Source: a virus
DNA: 45,375 nucleotides
IMG/VR virus record: IMGVR_UViG_3300021961_008259
Location: 1 to 45,375 of that record
Reading direction: 5' to 3' (one strand)
Positions within the stretch are counted from its first letter, which is position 1; every line of letters starts with the position of its first letter. Below, piece after piece: positions 1-7,646 of this stretch. Both the position numbers and the translations under genes were made by a program. The notes under the pieces were generated by a model. The model was not told where the DNA came from. It searched no databases and saw only the letters and a list, made by a program, of their open reading frames with translations.

Positions 1-2
1 AC

Positions 3-938
3 TATCATGTTTGGGACAACTTCCCAGTACCGCATTTTAACGCACGCTGGTACCGCTCAAATGATCATATTGCATGTATTTCTAAGGTTACTCACCAAGT
101 TGTACAAGCAGCAGCGCCTGATGTTGATAGCACTTATCTCCCACATGCTGTACCAAACACGGTATTCCGACCCGCTGAAACAGCAGAGGAAAAAGCTTCA
201 GTGCAACAAGTCAGACAACAGGTTTTTGATTCTAGTTCAATGAAGAACCCAAACAAGAAGATTTTCTTTTGGAACAGCAGAAATGCACGTAGAAAGCAAA
301 GCGGAACACTTATTTGGTGGTTCAAAGAGTTTCTTGATGAAGTTGGGCACGATAAGGCATCCCTTTTGATGCACACAGATCCGCGAGATCCTCATGGACA
401 AGATTTGCCGCATATTATCGAACACCTTGGAATTACAGACGGTCAAGTTTTACTCTCGTCGCAGAAGGTTCCACCAGATGGTTTAGCATCTATGTACCGT
501 GCAGCAGACTACACTATTGGTATTAGTGATGCAGAGGGCTTCGGTTTATCAACTTTGGAGTCCCTGTCTAGTGGTACTCCCATCATTGTTAACATGACTG
601 GTGGCTTGCAAGAGCAAGTTACCGATGGAAAGAACTGGTTTGGGTGGGGAATTCAACCGGCTAGTAAGTCTATCATCGGCTCTTTGCAGGTTCCATACAT
701 TTATGAGGACCGCATAAGCCAAGAAGACTTCAATAAGGTGATGAAAAGCGCACTTAAATTGACCGCTCCAAAATATAAAAAGATGGTCGAGGCGGGTTTG
801 AAGCACGTCAAGGACAACTACAGCTTTGAGAAGTATGAAACTTCATGGATAAATTTAATGGATGAAATTATAGAAAAACACGGTTCTTGGGAAAACAGGA
901 CCAATCACAAAAGATGGTATCTCATGGAGGTGGCATAA
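3..938 (+). CDS. GT4-type glycosyltransferase, 5' end cut by window edge
   Basis: The reading frame is already open at base 3, so the gene starts upstream of the window. The ATG at 201 is internal, because the codons before it encode typical GT-B N-domain sequence (YHVWDNFPVPHF, then YLPHAVPN). The C-domain carries the GT4 donor-site signature ISDAEGFGLSTLESLSSGTP, an E-x7-E pattern that normally contacts the nucleotide-sugar. The role is transfer of a sugar from an NDP-sugar to a glycan acceptor, probably in the cytoplasm; donor and acceptor cannot be told. It is the first visible gene of a glycosyltransferase run and its stop codon overlaps the next start by one base (TAATG). Family assignment is firm, the exact function is not. 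Confidence 0.88.
   Translation, partial: YHVWDNFPVPHFNARWYRSNDHIACISKVTHQVVQAAAPDVDSTYLPHAVPNTVFRPAETAEEKASVQQVRQQVFDSSSMKNPNKKIFFWNSRNARRKQSGTLIWWFKEFLDEVGHDKASLLMHTDPRDPHGQDLPHIIEHLGITDGQVLLSSQKVPPDGLASMYRAADYTIGISDAEGFGLSTLESLSSGTPIIVNMTGGLQEQVTDGKNWFGWGIQPASKSIIGSLQVPYIYEDRISQEDFNKVMKSALKLTAPKYKKMVEAGLKHVKDNYSFEKYETSWINLMDEIIEKHGSWENRTNHKRWYLMEVA
926..930 (+). promoter_or_regulatory. Shine-Dalgarno site that fixes the start at 938
   Basis: GGAGG lies 7 bases before the ATG at 938. The longer open frame reaching back to 887 has no such site and would lie inside the preceding gene, so 938 is the better start for the second glycosyltransferase. Confidence 0.7.
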
Positions 939-2242
939 TGAAGAAAACTGTATTGTTGAGAGGACCAGTTCTCAGTCGTTCCGGATACGGAGAGCAAACT
1001 AGATTTGCTTTAAGAGCATTGCGCAGTCGCGAGGATATGTTTGATATTTTTATTCATCCGCTCGGATGGGGACAGACGGGCTGGGTTTCCTCTACCGATG
1101 AAGAAAGAAAGTGGATCGATCAAAAGATAGAGAAGACAATTAGTTACGTCCAAAATGGTGGTACGTTTGATATTTCTGTCCAATCTGCACTTCCTAGTGA
1201 GTTTGAGAAGTTGGCGACCATAAACATCGGTTACACTGCTGGAATAGAAACAACAAAGTGTGCGGCAGAGTGGATAGATAGAGCGAATTCTTCTGTTGAT
1301 AAGATAATTTTTGTTTCAAGTCACTCCAAGAATGTATACGATAACACAACTCACATTGTTGCCGTTAATGCTCAAGGGCAAGGAAAAGTAATTGAAAATC
1401 AAAACGATCCGATACTTCAAGATCCAAATTTTCAAAAACAGGAATTTCGTTCAACCGTTGAAACACACGCAGTAAATTATCCAGTCAAGAGTTATGATGA
1501 TCTTAGCGCACTTGAACTAGATCTAACAACAGACTACAACTTTGCTTGTGTTGCTCAGTTTGGTCCACGAAAGAACCTTCAAAATACAATTGAGTGGTTT
1601 ATTCAGGAGTTTCACGATGATGCCGAAGTGGGACTCGTGGTGAAGACAAACATTGTTAAGAACAGCCTTTTAGATAGAGAAGCATGCGAGGGAAGGCTTA
1701 AAGGATTGATATCAAAGTATCCAGACAAAAAGTGCAAGGTATATCTTCTTCACGGTGATATGACTGATAAAGAAATGCATGAGATTTACTTAAACGATAA
1801 GATATTTGCTGCTCTGTCATTGACACATGGTGAGGGCTTTGGGCTCCCACTATTCGAGGCAGCTTACATGGGCGTCCCCGTAGTCGCTCCGGGCTGGTCA
1901 GGACAAATGGATTTCTTGTGCGATGAGAATGGTAAAGAGCATTTTTATAATGTTGCGTTCGACTTGAATCCTGTGCAAGAAGAGGCAGTTTGGCAAGGTG
2001 TTATTCTTAGGAATTCTATGTGGGCATATGCTCGTGAAACCTCCGCAAAAGAAAAGATGCGCGCATGCTACAATGACGCTAAAGAAGGCAAGCTAGATGA
2101 ATATCAGCAATATGCCGAATCCCTTAAAGAAAGATTCAACGAGAGCAAGATGTACGAACAATTTATTGCGGCTATGGACGTTGAAGCTTCCTTTAATGTT
2201 GAGTCTTGGTTGAATGATTTAGATATCGAAGAAATGGAATGA
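938..2242 (+). CDS. GT4-type glycosyltransferase
   Basis: This is a 434-residue GT-B fold glycosyltransferase. The N-domain starts MKKTVLLRGPVLSRSGYGEQ, with the glycine-bearing first loop used for acceptor or donor binding. The C-domain has THGEGFGLPLFEAAYMGVP, giving the GT4 E-x7-E pair at E299 and E307. The start at 938 is chosen over the longer frame from 887 because GGAGG sits 7 bases upstream and the ATG overlaps the previous stop. It overlaps the next gene by four bases (ATGA), implying translational coupling. It resembles the upstream partial gene in C-domain motifs and the two may be old paralogues. The sugar donor is unknown. Confidence 0.9.
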   Translation: MKKTVLLRGPVLSRSGYGEQTRFALRALRSREDMFDIFIHPLGWGQTGWVSSTDEERKWIDQKIEKTISYVQNGGTFDISVQSALPSEFEKLATINIGYTAGIETTKCAAEWIDRANSSVDKIIFVSSHSKNVYDNTTHIVAVNAQGQGKVIENQNDPILQDPNFQKQEFRSTVETHAVNYPVKSYDDLSALELDLTTDYNFACVAQFGPRKNLQNTIEWFIQEFHDDAEVGLVVKTNIVKNSLLDREACEGRLKGLISKYPDKKCKVYLLHGDMTDKEMHEIYLNDKIFAALSLTHGEGFGLPLFEAAYMGVPVVAPGWSGQMDFLCDENGKEHFYNVAFDLNPVQEEAVWQGVILRNSMWAYARETSAKEKMRACYNDAKEGKLDEYQQYAESLKERFNESKMYEQFIAAMDVEASFNVESWLNDLDIEEME

Positions 2243-3075
2243 AAATAGTATTTGTCGCTGACTTCTTTGCTGATCAAGTGCTTGGCGGCGGAGAACTAAA
2301 CAACGAGGAGCTAATAAATATACTAGTTTCACAAGGACACTCTGTAGAGAAAGTTAATAGCCATGTTGTAACAAGCGAATTCGTTGAACAAAGAAAAGAT
2401 CACAAGTTTGTAATTGCTAACTTTGTAGCACTTCCTCATGGAGCCAAAGAACTGTTTTATGATAAGCAGTATATAATATACGAGCATGATCACAAATATT
2501 TAAGCACCCGCAATCCGGGTGTTTTTCCAAATTTAAAAGCACCAAGCGAGCACGTCATTAATTTGGAATTTTATCAGAACGCCAAAGCAGTATTGTGTCA
2601 GTCGGCATTCCATACAGACATCGCACTAAAGAACACAAATCTAACAAACCTTGTAAATCTTGGTGGAAACATATGGGACATAGACTCATTGAACTTTGTA
2701 TCCGAGCAAGCCGATGTAGAAAAAAACGGCAGATACGCTATAATGAATTCAAACATAAGACACAAGAATACTGCTGGTGCAATAAAATTTTGTAATGCAA
2801 AGGGATATGATTATACTTTGATCCAAAGTGGAGAATACAAGCAGTTTCTCAAAGCAATGGGAGAAAACAAGTCGCTAGTGTTCCTCCCAGAAACCCCAGA
2901 AACGCTTTCTAGAATAGTTGTAGAGGCTCGGATGATGAACATGGGGGTTGTTACCAATAAGTTAATAGGAGCCGCTAGCGAGCCTTGGTACGCTCTTAAA
3001 GGGCACGAACTGATAGAAGTGATGAAACAAAAGAGAAGTGAAATAACAAACAAGGTTTTGGAGAGTTTAAAATGA
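2239..3075 (+). CDS. GT-B glycosyltransferase-like protein (GT4 type)
   Basis: A 278-residue protein that is short for a GT4 enzyme. The N-terminus MKIVFVADFFADQVLGGGEL holds the glycine-rich GGGE loop seen in GT4 N-domains. Near the C-terminus, ETLSRIVVEARMMNMGVV replaces the usual E-x7-E region in a degenerate form: the second glutamate (VEAR) is kept and the first part is altered. It could be a small active transferase or a non-catalytic partner of its neighbours. It begins inside an ATGA overlap with the previous gene and ends overlapping the next start, so it is probably translated as part of one coupled run. Confidence 0.75.
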   Translation: MKIVFVADFFADQVLGGGELNNEELINILVSQGHSVEKVNSHVVTSEFVEQRKDHKFVIANFVALPHGAKELFYDKQYIIYEHDHKYLSTRNPGVFPNLKAPSEHVINLEFYQNAKAVLCQSAFHTDIALKNTNLTNLVNLGGNIWDIDSLNFVSEQADVEKNGRYAIMNSNIRHKNTAGAIKFCNAKGYDYTLIQSGEYKQFLKAMGENKSLVFLPETPETLSRIVVEARMMNMGVVTNKLIGAASEPWYALKGHELIEVMKQKRSEITNKVLESLK

Positions 3076-4037
3076 AAGAAAAAAAGGTTTATTGCCTTAA
3101 CTATAATAAACATGCCGGCAAGTGGATATATGATGGATATCAAAGTGCTTGGGAACATCTAGGCTACGAATTAGAAATTGCTTCTTCCAACGAAAAAAAT
3201 CAAACGGCTGATGGTTCTCCGGTCCCGCTTACCTCTGAACTATTGAGCGAAGAATACTATATAATGTCATCAGCTAATTTGTTTGTCCAAGAGCGTTATA
3301 TTGACGCACTGGCGCATTCAAAGAGGTCTTTTCTTTTTGTACAACCAAGAACCTTTGTGGAACCGTGGGGTAGGCACCCAAATTATGTTTGCGACTTGAA
3401 CCAGCAGTGGGTTGATGAGATAAACAAGCTAGATAATGTTATATTGTGGACATTTGTGAGCGTGGGCGAAGAAAATAAACATTTTTACAGCCAATGGGAT
3501 AAAAAAATACACACTTTCCCATTAGCATTTGACTCTATCAACTATAAGCCACAAGAAGTTGAGAAAATGAAACAGTTCGATATATGTTTCGTTGGCGGTT
3601 GGGCGGACAATGGTTTTAATGAGAAAAGAAAGATAATTTTAGATATCTTCAAGAGCTTTATGGAAACTGATTTAAAGTGTGGTTTTTTCGTAAACAAAAA
3701 TCTGACTCACCAACAAGAATGTAATCTTCTAGCAAATAGTAAGCTGACACTCAACATTCATGATGCTTACCAAAGGGTTCTAGGATTCGATACAAACGAG
3801 AGGACGTTTAAGTCTTTGGGTCTTAACGGACTCATGGTATCAGACACGGTCGGACAGTTGAACCAAATATTTCCAGATGTAAGGACAAGTTTGGAACCAA
3901 AGCAACTCGTAGAAATTACGAAAGAAATATTAGCAATGCCGGAAAATGACAGAGAAGAGTTGCGTCAAAAGAACAAAGATGATATATTAAAGAACCACAC
4001 CTATGTGAACAGGGTGCAAGAGATGCTGAAAATATGA
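3072..4037 (+). CDS. CgeB-like glycosyltransferase
   Basis: A 321-residue protein with the C-domain pattern of the CgeB-like glycosyltransferase family (named after a Bacillus spore maturation protein). It has FDICFVGGWADNGFNEKR opening the C-domain, then an NERTFKSLGLNGLMVSD segment followed by QIFPD. In this family the arginine/glutamate pair before the small-residue loop is thought to bind the nucleotide donor. A GGAGAG ribosome site at 3060-3065 supports the ATG at 3072. A second CgeB-like gene lies at 5896, so the cluster carries two divergent members. The sugar donor and acceptor cannot be inferred. Confidence 0.8.
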   Translation: MKEKKVYCLNYNKHAGKWIYDGYQSAWEHLGYELEIASSNEKNQTADGSPVPLTSELLSEEYYIMSSANLFVQERYIDALAHSKRSFLFVQPRTFVEPWGRHPNYVCDLNQQWVDEINKLDNVILWTFVSVGEENKHFYSQWDKKIHTFPLAFDSINYKPQEVEKMKQFDICFVGGWADNGFNEKRKIILDIFKSFMETDLKCGFFVNKNLTHQQECNLLANSKLTLNIHDAYQRVLGFDTNERTFKSLGLNGLMVSDTVGQLNQIFPDVRTSLEPKQLVEITKEILAMPENDREELRQKNKDDILKNHTYVNRVQEMLKI

Positions 4038-4768
4038 GTCCCAAAGTAACCATCATAATACCTTGTTATAACTCAGAGAAGTGGATCGAAGAATGTATCA
4101 TGTCTGCGTTAAATCAAACTTATGATAACAAGGAAGTAATTTTTGTTGACAATGAAAGTTCTGATTCAAGTTTAGAAATAGCAAAAAGAATACAAGAAAC
4201 TCACAAAGAATTAGTAGTCGAGACAGCAGAAAACATCTACAAACATTCTTATCAGGAACCAGTAGAAAAGGCGCTGAGTATTTCGACCGGTGAATATGCA
4301 ACAATATTGGGATCTGATGACTTCATCGATGAAGACTATATAAAAAATATAGCCGAAATTTTAAGCAAGTCTGATAAAATTTCCGTATTACAGTCTCCGG
4401 TAAGGGGCGTGAAGGGCGTAGAAAAAACATTTGTAGGGGAGATCTCCCATTCTTATAAAAACCTGCAACAGTTTAAAGAACAGCTTTTCATTCGATGCCC
4501 AGTAACGACTCCGACGATAGTGTTTAAAAAAACTTTGTATGATAGCGGAATTGTTAGATGGAAGTCAGAAGAATACCTTGGCGCATGCGACTATGAATTA
4601 TATTTCAACTTGACAGATAATAATATTTTCATATATCCTTTTCCGAAATGGATTGGGTACTACTACAGATGGCACGAAGATCAATGTACTTGGGGAATGC
4701 ACAAAGAAGAAACTAACTTCGATCAAAAAATCAAAGACTATTGGAGAAACAAGTGGACACGAACTTAA
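4034..4768 (+). CDS. GT2 family glycosyltransferase
   Basis: A 244-residue GT-A fold enzyme of family GT2, which usually makes inverting linkages. It starts VTIIIPCYNSEKWIEECIMS, and the UDP-binding aspartate is D39 in IFVDNESSD. The metal-binding DxD-type motif is SDD at 94-96 in ILGSDDFIDED. A conserved-looking WIGYYYRWHEDQCTW follows near the C-terminus, but I see no membrane segment, so it is likely soluble. It overlaps its upstream neighbour by four bases and the next gene starts inside its 3' end. The substrate is not predictable from sequence alone. Confidence 0.92.
   Translation: MSPKVTIIIPCYNSEKWIEECIMSALNQTYDNKEVIFVDNESSDSSLEIAKRIQETHKELVVETAENIYKHSYQEPVEKALSISTGEYATILGSDDFIDEDYIKNIAEILSKSDKISVLQSPVRGVKGVEKTFVGEISHSYKNLQQFKEQLFIRCPVTTPTIVFKKTLYDSGIVRWKSEEYLGACDYELYFNLTDNNIFIYPFPKWIGYYYRWHEDQCTWGMHKEETNFDQKIKDYWRNKWTRT
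4743..4747 (+). promoter_or_regulatory. Shine-Dalgarno site favouring a GTG start at 4753
   Basis: GGAGA at 4743-4747 lies 5 bases before GTG 4753. The open frame also allows TTG at 4741, but nothing resembling a ribosome site precedes that codon. Confidence 0.5.
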
Positions 4769-5361
4769 CAGAAGAAGACTTGAGAAATTTTGAATTAGAA
4801 ATATTTGATTTATTCAAGAATAAAAAAATTCACTCTCCAATCCATTTACGTGGCGGAAACGAGAAACAGTTAATAGAAATTTTCAAAAACATAAAACACG
4901 AAGATTATTGTTTTGCGACTTGGGCTAGCCATTTAGAATGTTTATTGAAAGGTGTACCAAGAGAAGAATTAAAGAAAGCAATATTGAAAAATAAATCTAT
5001 TTGCTTATCTTTTAAAGAATACAATATTCTGTCTTCTGCAATTGTTGGTGGAAATGCACCGATCGCCGTTGGTATAGCAAAAGGCTTGAAGATGAAAGGT
5101 TCAACTCAACACGTATGGTGTTTCGTGGGCGATATGTCATTCTACACAGGTAGTGTACAGGAAAGCTTAAGGTATGCAGAGGTACATGACCTGCCAATTA
5201 CTTTTGTGGTAGCCAATAATCACAAAAGTGTTGAAACGCCGACAGAAGAAGTGTGGGGTAATGATATTAAGGAACTTGCAATTAACTCAAAGAAATGCAT
5301 CTATTATGAATATGAAAACCATTTCCCTCATGCTGGAATTGGAGAGAAGGTATTATTTTAA
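4753..5361 (+). CDS. Thiamine-diphosphate enzyme, E1 alpha-like subunit (PP domain)
   Basis: A 202-residue protein related to the alpha subunit of 2-oxoacid/acetoin dehydrogenase E1. Visible matches are SPIHLRGGNE near the N-terminus, then YCFATWASHLECLLKGV, then SSAIVGGNAPIAVGIAKG. The thiamine-diphosphate/Mg motif is VGDM at about 125-128, followed some 28 residues later by NN (155-156); the usual third residue, Gly, is Met here. Family alpha subunits are about 320-360 residues, so this is a compact form that stops soon after the cofactor motif. The partner gene at 5361 supplies the pyrimidine-binding domain. The GTG start at 4753 is chosen for its ribosome site. The context suggests two-carbon transfer onto a sugar rather than central metabolism, but this is inference. 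Confidence 0.82.
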   Translation: MDTNLTEEDLRNFELEIFDLFKNKKIHSPIHLRGGNEKQLIEIFKNIKHEDYCFATWASHLECLLKGVPREELKKAILKNKSICLSFKEYNILSSAIVGGNAPIAVGIAKGLKMKGSTQHVWCFVGDMSFYTGSVQESLRYAEVHDLPITFVVANNHKSVETPTEEVWGNDIKELAINSKKCIYYEYENHFPHAGIGEKVLF

Positions 5362-5894
5362 TGACTAACTTAAACTACGCAGAAGAATTAAACAAAGCAA
5401 TGTCTTATCTTTCTGAACAGGAAGATACCATTTTTCTTGGACAAAGCATGGTATATGGAGGAATTGCTATCGCTAATTCATTTAACTCTATACCTTTGGA
5501 AAAAAGAATTGAGATGCCTGTCGCAGAAAACCTACAGTTAGGCATCTCAACTGGAATGGCGTTGACGGGTTATGTCCCGATATCCGTGTATCCAAGATGG
5601 AACTTTTTGATCTTGGCATCAGACCAATTGGTGAATCATTTAGACAAGCTTTCGGAAATGACTTTGGGACAATATAAGCCAAAAGTAATTATAAGAGTAG
5701 CAGTCGGAGTAACAAAGCCTGTTGATCCACAAGAGCAGCATGTCGGAGACTTTACAGAAGGTTTTCAGAAAATTGTAAAGAATATTAATATTGTGAAGCT
5801 AGAAAAAGCAGAACAAGTGATGGAAGAATACATCAAGGCGTATACACGCACAGATGGAGTTTCGACTATTCTAGTAGAAGAACATCAGTTTTAA
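5361..5894 (+). CDS. Thiamine-diphosphate enzyme, E1 beta/transketolase-like pyrimidine-binding subunit
   Basis: A 177-residue protein matching the pyrimidine-binding domain of E1 beta and transketolases. MPVAENLQLGISTGMALTG carries the glutamate (E56) that in the family contacts N1' of thiamine diphosphate, and ILASDQLVNHLDK matches the conserved DQ-x-N stretch. The C-terminal transketolase domain (about 130 more residues in normal E1 beta) is absent, and the stop at 5892-5894 is followed at once by the next gene, so nothing suggests a frameshift. TAATG coupling with the alpha-like gene implies equal synthesis of the two subunits. Together they would form a minimal thiamine enzyme with the active site at the subunit interface. 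Confidence 0.82.
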   Translation: MTNLNYAEELNKAMSYLSEQEDTIFLGQSMVYGGIAIANSFNSIPLEKRIEMPVAENLQLGISTGMALTGYVPISVYPRWNFLILASDQLVNHLDKLSEMTLGQYKPKVIIRVAVGVTKPVDPQEQHVGDFTEGFQKIVKNINIVKLEKAEQVMEEYIKAYTRTDGVSTILVEEHQF

Positions 5895-5895
5895 A

Positions 5896-6801
5896 ATGAA
5901 GATACTGTTAGTAGCAAATAAAACTATCGGAGGAAACCCAGATAGTATTTCTTGGTATTTCGCAGACCCGATGAAAAGTCTTGGGCATGAGGTGTATTTT
6001 TACGACACTGTCGAGGGCGATCCATCTGGTACTTTTACATCAGTTCTAGAGAGCTTTAAACCAGATCTGGTGTTCTGTATTACAACAGGAAACCAAAACA
6101 TGACGCCATATGAGCCATGGGAAGAGCTTCTTGAGGAAACGAAGTCTGGTCGAACTAAAACATTTAATTGGTTCTGTGATGATACATGGAGATTTGACAG
6201 CTTTTCTTCAAAAGCATGCGAGAACTTCACGGTGTGTTCGACTCCAGAGAGGAGCCACTTACAAAAATACAAAGAAATAGGTTACGACAATATTATATTA
6301 GCCAATTGGCATGCTCCTTCTGAGTATTTTCCAAGTGTAAAATTTCAAGATAAGAAATTTGAAACTACTTTTATTGGTAGACTTTCGCAACAAAGAGTAA
6401 GGTTTCTTGAAAAAACAAAAGTAAAAATACAAGTCATACACAACTTAACTCAGGAACAAATGTTTCATGCATTTTCAAATACAAAATTTGGAATCAACCT
6501 ATCAGTAAACTACAATGATCCAGAACTGAAAACACAAATGAAACAAAGAATATTTGAAACTACCGCTGGTGCTGGGTTGCTTGTTACTGAATATCACCCC
6601 GGTATAGAAGAATACTTTGAGATAGATAAAGAAATAATAACGTTCGAAACAACAGAAGAGTTTAGAGAAAAGGTAACCTTCCTACAAAACAAACCACAAA
6701 TAGCTGAGAAGCTAGCAAAAGCAGGTCATGAAAGGTTTTTGAAAGAACATGACTCAAAGATAAGACTAAGCAGAGTATTAGAAGAGATAATGGCAATATG
6801 A
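5896..6801 (+). CDS. CgeB-like glycosyltransferase (second copy type)
   Basis: A 301-residue protein of the CgeB-like glycosyltransferase type. The N-domain starts MKILLVANKTIGGNPDSISW and includes FNWFCDDTWRFDSF. The C-domain opens with FETTFIGRLSQQR and has the family signature MKQRIFETTAGAGLLVTEY followed by IEEYFEID. It is only distantly like the gene at 3072, so the pair is not a recent duplication. It starts one base after the stop of the thiamine-enzyme beta-like gene and overlaps the following SDR gene by four bases. It may use the sugar made by those flanking enzymes, but that is only a guess from position. Confidence 0.8.
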   Translation: MKILLVANKTIGGNPDSISWYFADPMKSLGHEVYFYDTVEGDPSGTFTSVLESFKPDLVFCITTGNQNMTPYEPWEELLEETKSGRTKTFNWFCDDTWRFDSFSSKACENFTVCSTPERSHLQKYKEIGYDNIILANWHAPSEYFPSVKFQDKKFETTFIGRLSQQRVRFLEKTKVKIQVIHNLTQEQMFHAFSNTKFGINLSVNYNDPELKTQMKQRIFETTAGAGLLVTEYHPGIEEYFEIDKEIITFETTEEFREKVTFLQNKPQIAEKLAKAGHERFLKEHDSKIRLSRVLEEIMAI

Positions 6802-7646
6802 ACGTGTTAATTACTGGTGGAAATGGCTTTCTCGCAAAAGAAATGGTGCGATATTTTTCGAATAAAAAAGAATACACTCTGATCGTTACCGATAGAAATA
6901 CACTAGATCCCACAAATTATGAAAATGTAAAAGACTTTTTTAATGACATCAAAGTCGATATTGTGATTCATACTGCTGTAAAGGGCGGAAAAAGAGGACA
7001 GTACCAAACAACAGAGCAGTTTTTTCAAAACATTACAATGTTTGATAACTTATCAAAATTCTCAGACAAGTTTGAAATAATGTTTAATTTTGGTTCAGGC
7101 GCCGAGTTTGATAGAAGGTTTGATATTAAAAATGCAATAGAGTCAGATATCTTCAAGTCAAATCCAATCGAAACATATGGTCTAGCCAAGAATCTTATAT
7201 CTAAAAGAATATACGAACTTGACAACAACATTTACAATTTACGATTATTTGGATGTTTCGGAACTTTCGAAGAGCCCCAGCGGTTGTTCAAAAAATGCTA
7301 CGACAATTTTTCAAAAGGAATAAATGCCAACATAACCCAAGATAGGTATATGGACTATTTCTACGCACAGGATGTTGGTCGTGTTATAGAGCACATCATA
7401 GCAAACCATGATATATGGCGAATGTCGCCAGACTTTAATTTGTGTTATCGAGAGAAATACAAGCTAAGTGAATACGCCGAGATGATAAAAAAATTGACAA
7501 ACAATGCCGAAGATGTTATTATTAAGTCTAACGAGATTGCATATTCTTATACGGGAGACAACTTTCTTCTGGAAGACTTGGGCGTCAAACTCGTTGGACT
7601 AGAAAAGGGAATGAAAGAATGTCTGAAAAATTGGAGCAAATCCTAA
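6798..7646 (+). CDS. NAD(P)-dependent NDP-sugar epimerase/reductase, extended SDR family
   Basis: A 282-residue extended short-chain dehydrogenase. The nucleotide-binding loop is VLITGGNGFLAKE, in which the third glycine of GxxGxxG is alanine (A13). The catalytic Tyr-x3-Lys is YGLAK (Y127, K131), and the serine region is NFGSGAEFDRR. It resembles NDP-4-keto-sugar reductases and epimerases more than dehydratases, as it lacks a TDE motif. It lies between the thiamine-enzyme/CgeB genes and the RfbH-type dehydratase, so a role in reducing a keto-sugar intermediate fits. It overlaps the next gene by 28 bases. Substrate and exact reaction are inferred only. Confidence 0.8.
   Translation: MNVLITGGNGFLAKEMVRYFSNKKEYTLIVTDRNTLDPTNYENVKDFFNDIKVDIVIHTAVKGGKRGQYQTTEQFFQNITMFDNLSKFSDKFEIMFNFGSGAEFDRRFDIKNAIESDIFKSNPIETYGLAKNLISKRIYELDNNIYNLRLFGCFGTFEEPQRLFKKCYDNFSKGINANITQDRYMDYFYAQDVGRVIEHIIANHDIWRMSPDFNLCYREKYKLSEYAEMIKKLTNNAEDVIIKSNEIAYSYTGDNFLLEDLGVKLVGLEKGMKECLKNWSKS

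Noticed and set aside
887-937. Longer N-terminus for the second glycosyltransferase
   Set aside because: The extra 17 residues do not fit the GT-B start and the GGAGG site fixes ATG 938.
4741-4752. TTG start for the thiamine-enzyme alpha-like gene
   Set aside because: No ribosome site precedes it, whereas GGAGA is well spaced before the GTG at 4753.
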